Below, piece by piece: positions 44,801 through 57,000 of a stretch of DNA of 64,000 bases. The first letter of the stretch is position 1. Each line of letters begins with the position of its first letter. Under the pieces are notes generated by a model. It was not told where the DNA came from. It saw only the letters and a program-made list of their open reading frames with translations, and did not search any database. Both the position numbers and the translations under genes were made by a program. The DNA comes from Ciona intestinalis (taxonomy: Eukaryota > Chordata > Ascidiacea > Phlebobranchia > Cionidae), in NCBI RefSeq assembly GCF_000224145.3, contig NW_004190381.2, forward strand, positions 152,137-216,136, given 5' to 3'.

Positions 44801-47541
44801 TCGCTTTTTATCCTGTTTGTTGTTCATAAAAAATGAATAAATATTCACTTACAAAGTTATATACGTAATAACTTAAGCGGGCACGTAGTGTATGAAGCAG
44901 AATATGTGTTATAACGACTGTCGTTTTCGGCCACACAAGGACTAATAAGTTACATTTATTTATTTCAACAAATGTTTTGCCCACCAAGTCATTACTATGC
45001 CCGATAACACGCCATGGAACCCTTTATGTATAAAATGATTCAAATAAATCCATTTAAGTTACTCTCATACCATATGTACATACATGTGTGTGGTACTGGT
45101 ATAGTTTGAAATCACTAAAGCATTTAATCTTAAAAAGCTCAGCTGCTTCAAACTTAATGAATTTCAAAGCCGCCTCTAACACAGCAGTGTTAACTTATTG
45201 TAGATTGTATAATTCACTACTAGACCAAGTGTTTATGACATCACACACACTTATGACATCACACACAGGTTTATGACATCGCATTCAGTCGAGCAGGAGG
45301 TGGACGGGACATGTTTGCATCGGTTGGGGCAGACGGCTCAGTTCGAATGTTTGATCTTCGTCATCTTGAACATTCAACCATTATATATGAGGTGATGATT
45401 GTTGTGGGGGTTGTTCAAATAACATTTACCATAAATAAAGATGTTAAACTAAAAACAACCTTTTTTTACCAAAGTATTTTTGGCCAACTCTCGCCTAAAT
45501 CTCAGTTCTTCTGTTATGCTCGCTGTAGGACCTCACCCAGATAGAATAGAATGTGCATATACAATGTTGGAGTAATGACCAACTCTGGCACCAATCCTCA
45601 CTCCTATAAAAAAGGGAATTTACAAGTATATATATATATAATATACAATAAACATATAGTAAAGTAAATTGGTTTGTTTAATGCCTTTCACATTAATACG
45701 ATCTACCCACAGGACCCCACCCACCAACCCTTGCTTAGATTATGTTGGAACAAACAAGATCCAAACTACCTTGCTACAATGGCCATGGATGGTGTGGAGG
45801 TGAATATGCTTGTATTTTATCTATAAATGTGATACAACTAGTACTTTCCTTTTACCAATGCTTAGATAATTAGTCTTATTTATTATATCATATGTTTTCA
45901 TTATATAGTAGGTTGCGGTAAGATGGGACACCTTTTCAATATATTTTCCCATCCCATTTGGTAGTAAACAAAGAACCTCACGACTCCTATAGACTGTTGT
46001 TAAATGTTTAAAACCTGATTAGGATATTTAGATATTATGTGCTAAAGGTGTCCCATCTTCCCCCACCCTACTATATATTTATGTATTCCTCTGTTTCATG
46101 TGTTATATATATATATATATCAATTGTCCCATATTAATATATAGGCTAATTTGTGAATGACACTATCCCAGTACTTCTAGCTTGAATACTTCATGTAAAT
46201 AAAGGTTGTCTTGTATCAATATTAGCAGTTAAAACATCGAACACAGCATTTGCATATAAATCCTTTAACCATCACACTTATGCTGTGGTTGTGTAACACT
46301 TCAACTATTTAAAGTTGAACAAAAGTTTTTTCAGAACGTCAACCATAATTTTTGTAAACTTAGAACAAATACTTCTTTGAAACCATAATTGTAGCAAACT
46401 TATAGTGTGGAACATTAGAAACATATGCAGTGTGGAGTATATGAACATTGATATTGGATTAACAATGTAATGTCTTTCACACACCGTTTATCCATTGCGA
46501 GATTTAGCGACTTTTGTTTTGCTGCTAAATTCCCTTATCTTCGTTGTTTTAGTTAATATGAACATCACTATCATATTTAGAGATAAATAATTATTGTTTT
46601 ATGTTATTGTATCCAGGTATGAAATTGTGGTTTCTAAACATCAGGTTGTTATCGTGCAGGTTATTATTCTTGACGTGCGAGTACCCTGTACACCGGTTGC
46701 CAAGTTAAACAACCATCGTGCTTGTGTGAATGGGATCGCGTGGGCCCCGCATTCATCTTGTCATGTCTGCACCGCTGGTTAGTTGATATACTTTGGTTTT
46801 ACTTGTAAATTAAATTTGTAAATTAAACTATGTAAATTATTTATTCTCACATCGGGCAACGCAGTCTTATAACACGGGTGTTCTGTTTTATACACCTCAT
46901 GTCCGCTTACAAGTTACCACGTATGTAACTTAATTATTTTCGCATAACGGGGCAACGACAGTAGTTATAACACAGGTGTTCTGTTTCATACACCTCATGT
47001 CTGCTTACAAGTTACCACGTATGTAACTTATTAATCCTCGCATAACGGGGCAACGACAGTCGTTATAACACAGGTGTTTTGTTTCATACACCTCATGTTT
47101 ACTAGTTACCATGTATGTAACTTTGTGTCTTACCCAAGGACATATAGGCCCACAATTTAAGCAGCTTTAAACATTACACCCAGCATCTTTGATTACAATT
47201 ATTGGTTGAACTGACTAAAGAGGGAATGTTACCACCAGCACATTGTGTTATGGTGACTGTGACATTGGTTTTGTTTCACCTCCAACAAGTAACACATGTG
47301 TTGTATTGTGTCTTACATGTGCCTCAGTGCCTGTCACTATTATTGATATGAATTCACTTCAACTGTAGGCGATGACCATCAAGCGTTAATATGGGACATA
47401 CAGCAAATGCCACGAGCCATTGAGGATCCAATACTTGCTTACACAGCAGATGGGGAGATTAACCAGATACAGTGGGCTGCCGGGCAACCTGATTGGATTT
47501 CTATTTGTTACAACAAGACATTGGAAATCCTAAGGGTTTGA
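41809..47541 (+). CDS. dcaf7: DDB1- and CUL4-associated factor 7 (WDR68/HAN11)
   Basis: WD40 scaffold that binds DYRK1 and HIPK2 kinases and serves as a CUL4-DDB1 substrate receptor. Eight exons: 41809-41952, 43021-43173 (or 43176), 43442-43553, 44616-44734, 45269-45391, 45713-45799, 46660-46777, 47369-47541. With the shorter exon 2 the protein is 342 residues, the length I recall for human. Conservation is extreme: [90 protein letters not shown] and [20 protein letters not shown]. These span the WD repeats to the final LEILRV. Splice phases are consistent throughout. AATAAA at 47839 is the likely polyadenylation signal. The gene is convergent with ACE downstream. Confidence 0.97.
42094..42331. 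mobile_element. 238-bp inverted-repeat element in DCAF7 intron 1
   Basis: The left end CAGACTGCAGAGTATGGCAG is repeated inverted at the right with one mismatch. Flanks are AGTGCTTCTT and AGTGCTTCTC, a 9-10 bp target duplication. The interior is CG-rich (GCGCGCG, CACGCGCC) with no ORF. It is unrelated in sequence to the 514-bp element at 19.6 kb, although the duplication size is the same. Confidence 0.72.
43177..43380 (+). repeat. G-rich, C-poor tract at the start of DCAF7 intron 2
   Basis: About 200 bp of GTGG/GGGT-rich sequence beginning at the splice donor (GTGGGTAGGGGGTGGGAGTG). Several G-runs could form quadruplexes in the nascent RNA. It looks like diverged simple repeat. Confidence 0.7.
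44833..44955 (+). mobile_element. SINE tail in DCAF7 intron 4
   Basis: TACAAAGTTATATACGTAAT through CGACTGTCGTTTTCGGCCAC. Confidence 0.65.
45484..45612. repeat. Dispersed repeat 'GGCCAGAGTTGG', reverse copy
   Basis: In DCAF7 intron 5, opposite orientation to the copy at 23.9 kb (CCAACTCTCGCCTAAATCTC). Confidence 0.6.
45904..46075. mobile_element. MITE copy 24
   Basis: Full length with a short internal deletion, in DCAF7 intron 6. Confidence 0.83.
46838..47130 (-). mobile_element. SINE tail, tandem trimer, in DCAF7 intron 7
   Basis: Three successive copies of the roughly 95-bp tail unit, the second and third nearly identical, followed by the SINE middle segment (CTTACCCAAGGACATATAGG). Confidence 0.85.
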
Positions 47542-47838
47542 ATCAGTGTTGCACAATTTTTTATTTTTATATTCTGCCACATTTTCATTTGGAAACACTC
47601 TTAGGTTGCTGTGTTGAGTGACAATTGTGTGTGTGATGTCACACTGCATATATTCCTATCAATAGTCATGTATTGTGACATCACTGAAGGCGTGATTGTT
47701 GTTTTGTAAATATTTATTTTATAAAAAAACTCAGAATTATGACGTCTGTTAAGTCGGCCACATTCAAAATCCTTTGTTACCTAACTATATATATTGTCTG
47801 TCGTACAATACTACGTACCGCAAAATGTAATGCGCTCA

Positions 47839-47880
47839 AATAAAAGGACTTTCGTAACAAGAAACATTAAAAACTTTATT
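47839..47880. terminator. Facing polyadenylation signals of DCAF7 and ACE
   Basis: AATAAA on the plus strand at 47839-47844 serves DCAF7. AATAAA on the minus strand at 47880-47875 serves ACE, 143 bp past its stop codon. Given cleavage 10-30 bp downstream, the two 3' UTRs should abut or overlap. Confidence 0.5.
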
Positions 47881-48022
47881 AAACTTTGCAACACACAGAA
47901 AATTTAAACCCTTTGAAAAAAAATCGTGCAAATTACCACGCAACGAATATTTACGAATTGTTTATATTATTTCTATTACTAAATTGCTCCAGTAAAGTTC
48001 TTCCCCTTATCCATTCTAAGCT

Positions 48023-51000
48023 TTAGTCCCATCCTATCTTGTTCCCCAACCGTTTGTTTTCCTTCTCCAACCACTCGCGAAGTGGTTTAAAGAACCTTAA
48101 TGTTGACCCTGCGTTCATATGACACGAACCCGTCAACTTATGCAAGGTGTCACTCCAATGCTTACTGCTTCCCATGGCTAGCATATCTCTGTAAAAAGAG
48201 TGAAATAATATAGAATGTAAAAGCAAGGATCTGATTAATCAGAAAAGATTATTATTTACTTCTTCCATAAGGATACAACCAGCATATCACTGGAAAGAAT
48301 AAAGTTTACATTTATTTAACTCTTTAAAGGCAGAAGCAAGGATCAAATAATTAAAATGGGATACGGTTTATTTGCTGTAGTTTCCTGTTGCCAGAATATC
48401 TTTGTATAAAGGATAAGTGAATTTAATTTATCCTCGCATGGCAGGTAAAAACTTAAGTTATATCAAGAAAAAAAGTTATAGCACAATTGTTCTAAACAAT
48501 AACAATTGCAATTAATTGTCTTGCCCAAGGACACACACCAACAATGGCGCCAGCATGAAGCCTCGAACCCGTACCCTCAGTTCCAGAGGCCAACGTGACC
48601 GCAGTACAACACCTAACAACCAATATTTACCTGAATTTTTTCCCGGCCACCTTTGAACCCTGGAAGTCACACAGATGAAGGTCCCCCTTATGTCCGGCTA
48701 ACTTGCACAGGCTCTCATAGAATTGGAACTCAAGGATGTGGGCGACAAAATATCTGGAAACACTGGTGTTAAATATCTGAAAACACTGGAGTTAAATATC
48801 TGGAAACACTGGTGTTAAATATCTGGAAACACTGATGTTAAATATCTGGAAACACTGGTGTTAAATACATGGAAACACTGGTGTTAAATGTCTGGAAACA
48901 CTGATGTTAAATATATGAAAACACTGGTCTTATATATCTGGAAACACTGGTGTTAAATATTTGGAAATATTGGTTTTAAATATATGGAAACATTAGTTTT
49001 AAATATCTGGAAACACTGGTGTTAAATATATGAAAACACTGGTGTTAAATATCTGGAAACACTGGTTTTAAATATCTAGAAACACTGGTGTTAAATATCT
49101 GGAAACACTGGTGTTAAATATCTGGAAACACTGGTGTTAAATATCTGTAAACACTGGTGTTAAATATCTGTAAACACTGGTGTTAAATGTCTGTAAACAC
49201 TGGTGTTAAATGTCTGGAAACACTGGTTTTAAATAGCTGGAAACACTGAATTGCAACAGCAAGCAAAACTAAGTCCACAAAGAATCGTAAAAATGTGAAA
49301 CACTTGACCAAAGAAAGTTTCAAGAAAATATCTGGAAACACTATATGGAAACTAGCTGGCAACACTGGATTATTTGTTTCAAAAGATTGTCTGGAAACAC
49401 TTTATCTTGCAACATTTGGCAAAAAAATCGTCAAAACTTACCTTGAAAACACTACAGTAAAATCGACCGAGCAACACTGTTTGAGTATTGATACTGTAAG
49501 AATTTTGACAGAAAAAAAGCTATTTGGAAACACTGGGCTAATATGAAAGCTACCTGACAACACTGTTTGAATGTTGATACCTTATGTATGGGGTTCCGCT
49601 GGTCACGTGGTATTTGGAGCCGGGGTCAAAATCGTGCTCGGATCGTGGTACCGGGGGCTTAATGCCTTGGTATTTCATTCTGTTGAATAATATGCTTAAA
49701 ACGCTGAAGCTATTGCAGTGTGTAGATAAGCAGGCATGGCTATTGGTTGGTTTGGTCATTTATATCCTCATGGATGGGAACTTGAGTGGCTTATCATGGT
49801 TGCCACACCCATGCCCACAGTCAAGTTGCTGAAGCTATTGCAGTGTGTGGATAAGCAGACATGACTTTGGGTTAGTTTGGTCATTTATATCCTCGTGGGT
49901 GGGAACTTGAGTGACTTATCCATGGTTTCCACCTCCATGCCCACAGTCGAGTTGCTGAAGCTATTGCAGTGTGTGGATAAGCAGACATGACTTTTGGTTG
50001 GTTTGGTCATTTATATCCTCGTGGGTGGGAACTTGAGTGACTTATCTATGGTTGCCACTCCCATGCCCACAGTCAAGTTGCTGAAGCTATTGCAGTGTGT
50101 AGATAAGCAGACATCACTTTTGGTTGGTTTGGTCATTTATATCCTCGTGGGTGGAAACTTGAATGACTTATCCATGGTTGCAACTCCCATGCCCACAGTC
50201 AAGTTGCTGAAGCTATTGCAGTGTGATGATAAGCAGACATGACTTTTGGTTGGTTTGGTCATTTATATCCTCGTGGAGTCGTGGGTGAAACCACTATACA
50301 CAACCCATACTTACTTTTTCTCCCACCACCCAGCGTTTAAGTTCTTGTTCGTTATCTTTCCACTAAACACGTCCCACCTCCAGTTTTCAAGCGAGAGAGA
50401 AAAAGGGAAGAAGGCAACTTTCTCAAGCGCTCTTCGTAGAAGGAAGTTGATGTTTTGCTCTGGAATTATTTCGATGAATGTAACTTATTTATCCTCACAT
50501 GGTGGAGCAACGATGGTAGGTATAACATGGGCGTTTTGTTTCATACACCCCGTGCCCACTTACGAGGTACGACGTATGTAACTTGTTTATCCTCACATGG
50601 CGAGGCAATGGAAGTCGTTATAACACACGTGTTCTGTTTCATTCACCTCGTGGCTGCTTAGTGCCTATTCACTGTTTGAAGCAATTGCCGTTAAATGTTT
50701 TGCCCAAGGACATATACGTACGGACGCAATGGTAGCAGCATCGAGCATTAAGCCCTGCTCCAGCACAGATTCGACCCATTACCCCCAAACACGTAACCTT
50801 ATATAGCACCAACTTACGATACTTCGTGTTCGAATCCACTTCCTTTAAAATTCCAAGTTTCTTCAGATGCGTTGGGTTGATGACTGACAGCGCTGCAGTG
50901 TCCCCTATCGCTTCATGGAAGCCAGAGTTTGCCCCTGCCTGTGACGTATAAGCAGTTATTATTACGTTACAATGCTTCAACACAGTGGTTACTAATGGGT

Positions 51001-54000
51001 AGTCCAAATTATCACCCATACAGAAATACAATCATCCACAAAGTAACATGAGAGGTAACTTGTTGGCAAGCACGATGTGTATGAAACAAAGCACTTGTGT
51101 TGTAACGACTATCGTTGCTCAGTCATACAAGAATAAACAAGTTACATACGTGGTAACTCGTAAGCTGGCATGAGGTTTATAAAACAGAAAAACCGTATTA
51201 TAACTTCTATCATTACCCCGCCAAGCGAGGATAAATAATTTACACCCATTCATTTTATACAACATACCCGAAACTCTGGTGGTTGAGCTTCATTGTAAGC
51301 GAGGTAATATTGGCAATGTCCCATCTCGTGATGCACCGTGTAAAGGTAGTTAGCATTGACCGCAGCACACATCTTCACCCTTGGTTAAAATATACATGTG
51401 ACATTATAGACTTAGGTTATTTATCGTTGCTTGAATATTATTTATCTCTTCGTTGGATTTGGCCGCAAATCGTTAAACACGCCATAAAAGTGGGGAATTG
51501 AAGCGACAAAACGACAGTCGTTAAAACACAAGGATGAACAACATTAACATTTTGTCAAACTACGTGCACAATTAACTCGTATTGTACTGTGGGGTAAGAT
51601 GGCAACTAAATCCCAAAAATTCTAATTGTGTGTTTTTAGCATTTAAATCACTCACTTTTTAGTCGTGGGGGAATCGGTTATTTAAATCTGTAAATTCTCT
51701 TTTTACCACCTAAGAGTATATGAACGTGTCCCATTTTACCCCATCCTACTATATTCAAAAATTTCCAAACCTGACGTCCGTCTTGTGTCCAAGGTTCCAA
51801 GCTGAAGCATAACAAACCACTGATCGGTTCTTTGGTCGTGTAAACATAGATAATTCCCAAAACGTTTTCGGCATCGCCGGTAAACCTGTGCCGCAATATA
51901 TAGTTGTTAAGTAATGAAGTGATGATATACGAAAGATATAGTAGGATGGGGGAAGATGGAACAGCATTGAGACATGTTCTCTAAAAATCCTGATCGTGTT
52001 TTAAACAATTAACAACGGCCTATATGAGAGTCAGTTTTAAAATTGTTTGAATGTTCTTTATTTACTACGAAATGGGACAAAATAAACAAATAGAATGAAA
52101 AGGTGTGTCCCCACCCCTTTGTCCCCACCCCTTTGCCCCCACCCCTTTGCCCCACCCCTATAATAGTTGTGGTATTCGGATTGGGGGTAAATATCGACTG
52201 GTACGCATCCATGCTGGTTTCTACACCCAATCAAATTAATCTGTTACGCCTTAGTTTGGTTAAGTTGGATGCGTCGTTTGATAAAGGCTGTCCACTTAAT
52301 TATCTGTATTTTGGTATTTTAAGGACATATACCTTTCTGAAAACAACATCGCATCGTTTATTGTTGTTTAAAGAACAGTAGAATATAGGTACGCTATACG
52401 CGATCTTGGCCAAAAAAATCGATACCAACTAAAGGTTTCTTGGTTCGAATCTCACTGTCGTGACTCACCAATAGATTGATAAAAGTTATCAGCAAGCACG
52501 AATAGATCATGTGTCGTGTAATTCTTCTCCTTCATTCCCTTGTTGACTTGGAAAGCGTTCACATTCGGGTATGGCTTTGTGATGTCATAGATGTTAAGCC
52601 ACGACATTGCCCAGATTTCGCCTGGATTTAAAACGTCATCAATTACGTCACTTTTTAAAAAACTCGCGGGATAATAAAGGTAAAAAAAAGAAACGCGAGG
52701 CTCACAAAACGTCACCATTTAGGTCATTTTGGGGATTTAAAAAATCAAAAATAGTTCTGTAGGGTAAGATGGTTACCGTTATAAAATAGTATCTCGAATT
52801 TCCTGGTCGTGTTTTTACTAATTAACAACAGCTTTTAAAGTTGTGAGTATACGGTTCTATATTTTAATATTACGTCATTTTTCACGAAAAGGCGCGATTT
52901 ATACAGTCTGTTCAATTACCACTAAGTGTCTTGCCCGAGAACACATACACCCATAATGGCACCATATATTACATACACATCACTTACCTAGTATGTTTGC
53001 TGGTATTGGCCCCGTTAAGTTAACATGGTTCCCATACTCCTGGTGCAGCTTGTACCTCACGTACGAGTGTAGTTGTAAATAGAAAGGACGAAGTTCGTCC
53101 CATAGTTTGTTCACAACTTGTTGCAGATCTGTCAGCTCATAATTAAGCCTCCAGTATGCCCCTTCATCGTGGTAACCTGATATAAACCGTATGTTCAGTT
53201 ACCTCTACTTATACCTATATAGTAGGGTAGGAAAGTCGGGACACCTTTAGCACATGTAATAGTGTGGGGGAAGTCGGGACACCTTTAGCACATGTAATAG
53301 TGTGGGGGAAGTCGGGACACCTTTAGTACATGTAATAGTGTGGGGGAAGTCGGGACACCTTTAGCACATGTAATAGTGTGGGGGAAGTCGGGACACCTTT
53401 AGCACATGTAATAGTGTGGGGGGAAACGGGACACTTTTATCACATAATATTAAAATATACTGATCGTATTGTAAACAATTACCAACGGTCTACACAAGTC
53501 GTGCGGATACCGTTTTATAATTCTTTAAGTTTTTTCGGTTTACTTTGGTTTACCAATTGAGAGGAGAAAATAGAATGACATGGTGGACCATCTTACCCCA
53601 ATATAATATAAATAAACATTGCCCATTAATAATTAATCAGCACATTGATCATTACCATTCTCGCGTGCTCCTATGTTATTGATCTGAATGATTCTTTCCC
53701 AATCCGTTCGTATCTTCGGTCCGATCGCATCTCTCCACCCTTTCCATGCCCAAACCAGTTCACTGTATAATGATAACATAGGTTTTATTTATATTTTCAA
53801 AAACGATAGCGAAGATCATGTTATTTAAAAAACGAAGAAAAGAGAATCAACAGCAAAACAACAGTTATTTAAATACGCTATGGATAAAAAGTGTGGGAAA
53901 GAATGTCAGTAAAAGCGTGACTTTTGCACCTAATATAGACTTCTCATATAGTTGTAATAACAATGATATAAATAACATTCTATATGGTCGATTAAATCTA

Positions 54001-57000
54001 TACCTTGCATCGAAATGTGCCTATTATTTAGCCAAGAATGTTTTGCGCCGTGATTTAGTGGTTAGTTGGTCCCATAGTAACCGTATAGTTACCGGGTTCG
54101 AGGCTCGATACGTCTACCACTGTTTGTTTACTTAGGCAAGACACTTGTTGGTAATTTCTTCAAACCCTGTGGTCACCAATAAATTTGTAGCTCATACAAT
54201 AAAGGCCCAAATCAACGTCCCAATAAAACAAAACACCGGTGTTATATCGACTTTCGTTGCCCCGCCACGCGAAGATAAACAATTTACATTCGTTTAGCAA
54301 TTACCCAAACATATTTTACGCTTTAAACTTCCTAACCCCAAATTATTTCTTCAATTGTTCGCCGGGCGTCTTAATTTATAACCATATCCCATTACTCCGA
54401 GAAACCCAAATATCAAATTACCGCAAACTGACCAACTGGAATGAATTGTCAGCTCTAATACGCGCCCTTATTGCACATGCACATTCTATTGGCAGCCGAC
54501 CGCGTGCATGTGTGTAATCCGGGTTTCACGCCTGGCGCTTCCAATGCCCTAGAGTTTACACATTAGACGTAATACTTGTTCATAAATCACTTAGTGTGGA
54601 TTGCGGCCAAACATAAGCTTTTTTGTCCATATATAATACTGTGGTTCGAATGGATACTGTTAGCACATAGAATCCCATATTTCTTAATCATGCTTTAACG
54701 ATTAACAGCGTTCTTTTAAAGTCGTGGGGACACGGTTATAGAATTCTGTAAATGTTCTTTGTTTTCTGCCAAATGGGACGATAAAAGAGAAGGAAATAAG
54801 GTTCGTTCTACCCCAACCTACTATATATACATGTCCCATCTTACCCCAACCTACTATATATACATGTCCCATCTTACCCCAACATACTATATATATTTGT
54901 CCCATCTTACCCTAACCTCCTGTATATACTTGTCCCAGCTTACCCCAACCTACTATATATGCATGTTCCATTTTATCCAACCTACTATATATGCATGTCC
55001 CATCTTTCCCCAATGTACTATATATACATGTCCCATCTTACCCCAACCTACTATATATACTTGTTCCATTTTACCCCAACCTTCTATATATACTTGTTCC
55101 ATCTTTCCCCAATCTACTGTATATACTTGTACTATTTTACCAATACCCACTGTATATACATGTCCTATCTTACCCCAACCCACTATATACACACCCCACC
55201 TATAATTCCTTGACTTAGCGAAGAGATTGATGAGTCCTGGTTCGTACATAAGACACTTATGTGGGTGGTTTGGTCGACAAACTTTCGCTTTGCTGTAGAT
55301 TGATGTAATCCTGTTTCGCTTCAATACAGCTTCCCTGTGGAATATATTACATAACATGTAGTAGTGTGGGGGAAGATGGTACACTTTTAGCACATAATAT
55401 TCAAACATCGTGTTTAAAACAATTAACCACGGTCCGTGGGAGTCGTGAAGATACGCTTTTATAATTCTTTGAATGTTCTTTGTTTACTACCAAATTGGGC
55501 GAGAAAATAGAATGAAAAAATTGTATTAATAATACAATTTTTTCTACACTGTATTAATAATGACAGTAACGTTGGTATGATACTGTATTAAAAATCAACG
55601 TTGGTCAACACCAAAAAAGGTGTCCCATTTTTCCCCACCCTCCTATATATTATATCAACATAATATAACCTATTAAGATATGCCATAATTAACTTGGGTA
55701 TAAACCATGGGTTTCTGGTCCGTTTAAATACAACATGCCAGGTCATATGTACAATGCGGTTTTATGTTTTAACCGAAACGTTTAAAATGAAAATTGTATA
55801 AAACATAATTTCTATTTTAAAAAACGATAGCGAAGTCACATCAATTAAAGCGCGATAGAGAAGGGAATCAACAGCAAAACAACACTCGTTATACCATGGT
55901 GTGAATAAAAGTGTGGAAACGAGCGTTGGTTAAAAAGCTTTGACGTTGAACCCAACACGAGGTAAAAAATCGACCACATTTTCCCAACGGTGTGAATTAT
56001 GGATGAAACAATTCACTTTGTGATGTCACACCCGAGTAGTGACATGCCTTTATTACGCTTAATCATATTACTTTGTGCGGCGACAATTTTGAAGTAATCA
56101 ATTTAAACCAAAACGAATTAGCGTGCGTTTCTTTAAGGGACTCGTCATTTCGTTGCGATAATCTAAACAATTCTAGACTAAAATAAAGGCGTTTATTTTA
56201 AATCAAGTTGACAATATCTTGATAGACTACCAAGATAGCAGCGTTCGCGTCAACAGCGAAAAATAAAATCCGGTCCTTTGTTCATTGTAGCGTTTGTGTA
56301 TTCTAATCCCGACAAATAATGATCATCGGAAATTTATGAAATTTGTCGTCAAATCGTGGCTGTGTATGCTTTACAACTGACCTTCGTTCACATGCAATAG
56401 CCACGAGTTACTTCCTATGTTTTACTGTGAAATAGGATGAAATTTCTTTAGCACACAATATGCAAATATCGTGATCGTGTTTTAAACAATTAACAATGGT
56501 CTATGAAGTCGTGAGAATACTGTTATATAGTTACGTAAATATTCTTTCTTGTGGAATGGAACGAGAAAGTAGAATAAAAATGTGTCTCGTCTTGGCCCAC
56601 TATACTATATATAGGGTTACTTGTCCGTTGTCCTTTTAGATTATCAATGTTATAAGTCTATACACTCTATTTAATGGGAATTTTTAATCGCGATTTTATA
56701 AAGACGGGACACATTTTTCATTCTGTTTTTTTGTCCTATTTGGTAGTAAACAAAGAACATTCAAAGAATTATAAAACTGTATCTTCACGACTTTCATAGA
56801 CCGTTGTTATTTGTTTAAAACACAATCAAGATATTTGGATATTATGTACTAAGGTGTCACTTCTTCCCCCACCTTACTATTACTAACCAAAAACTGTAAA
56901 AAATAATAACTGAAAATTATACTAATAAGTTCATGTTATATTTTACATCTGATATACCACATGTTCTACCACATGCTGATGTACAAGCAACCACACAAAC

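Noticed and set aside
48751-49258. Regularly spaced short repeats resembling a CRISPR array
   Set aside because: Units are directly contiguous with no unique spacers, and the context is an animal intron; it is a minisatellite. The same applies to the arrays at 20.4, 49.7, 53.2 and 54.8 kb.
54759-55218. Long plus- and minus-strand ORFs with repeated Thr-Tyr-Tyr-Ile or Gly-Trp-Gly-Lys motifs
   Set aside because: They are translations of the 33-bp MITE-end array. Only the last minus-strand portion upstream of 55200 is a real ACE exon.
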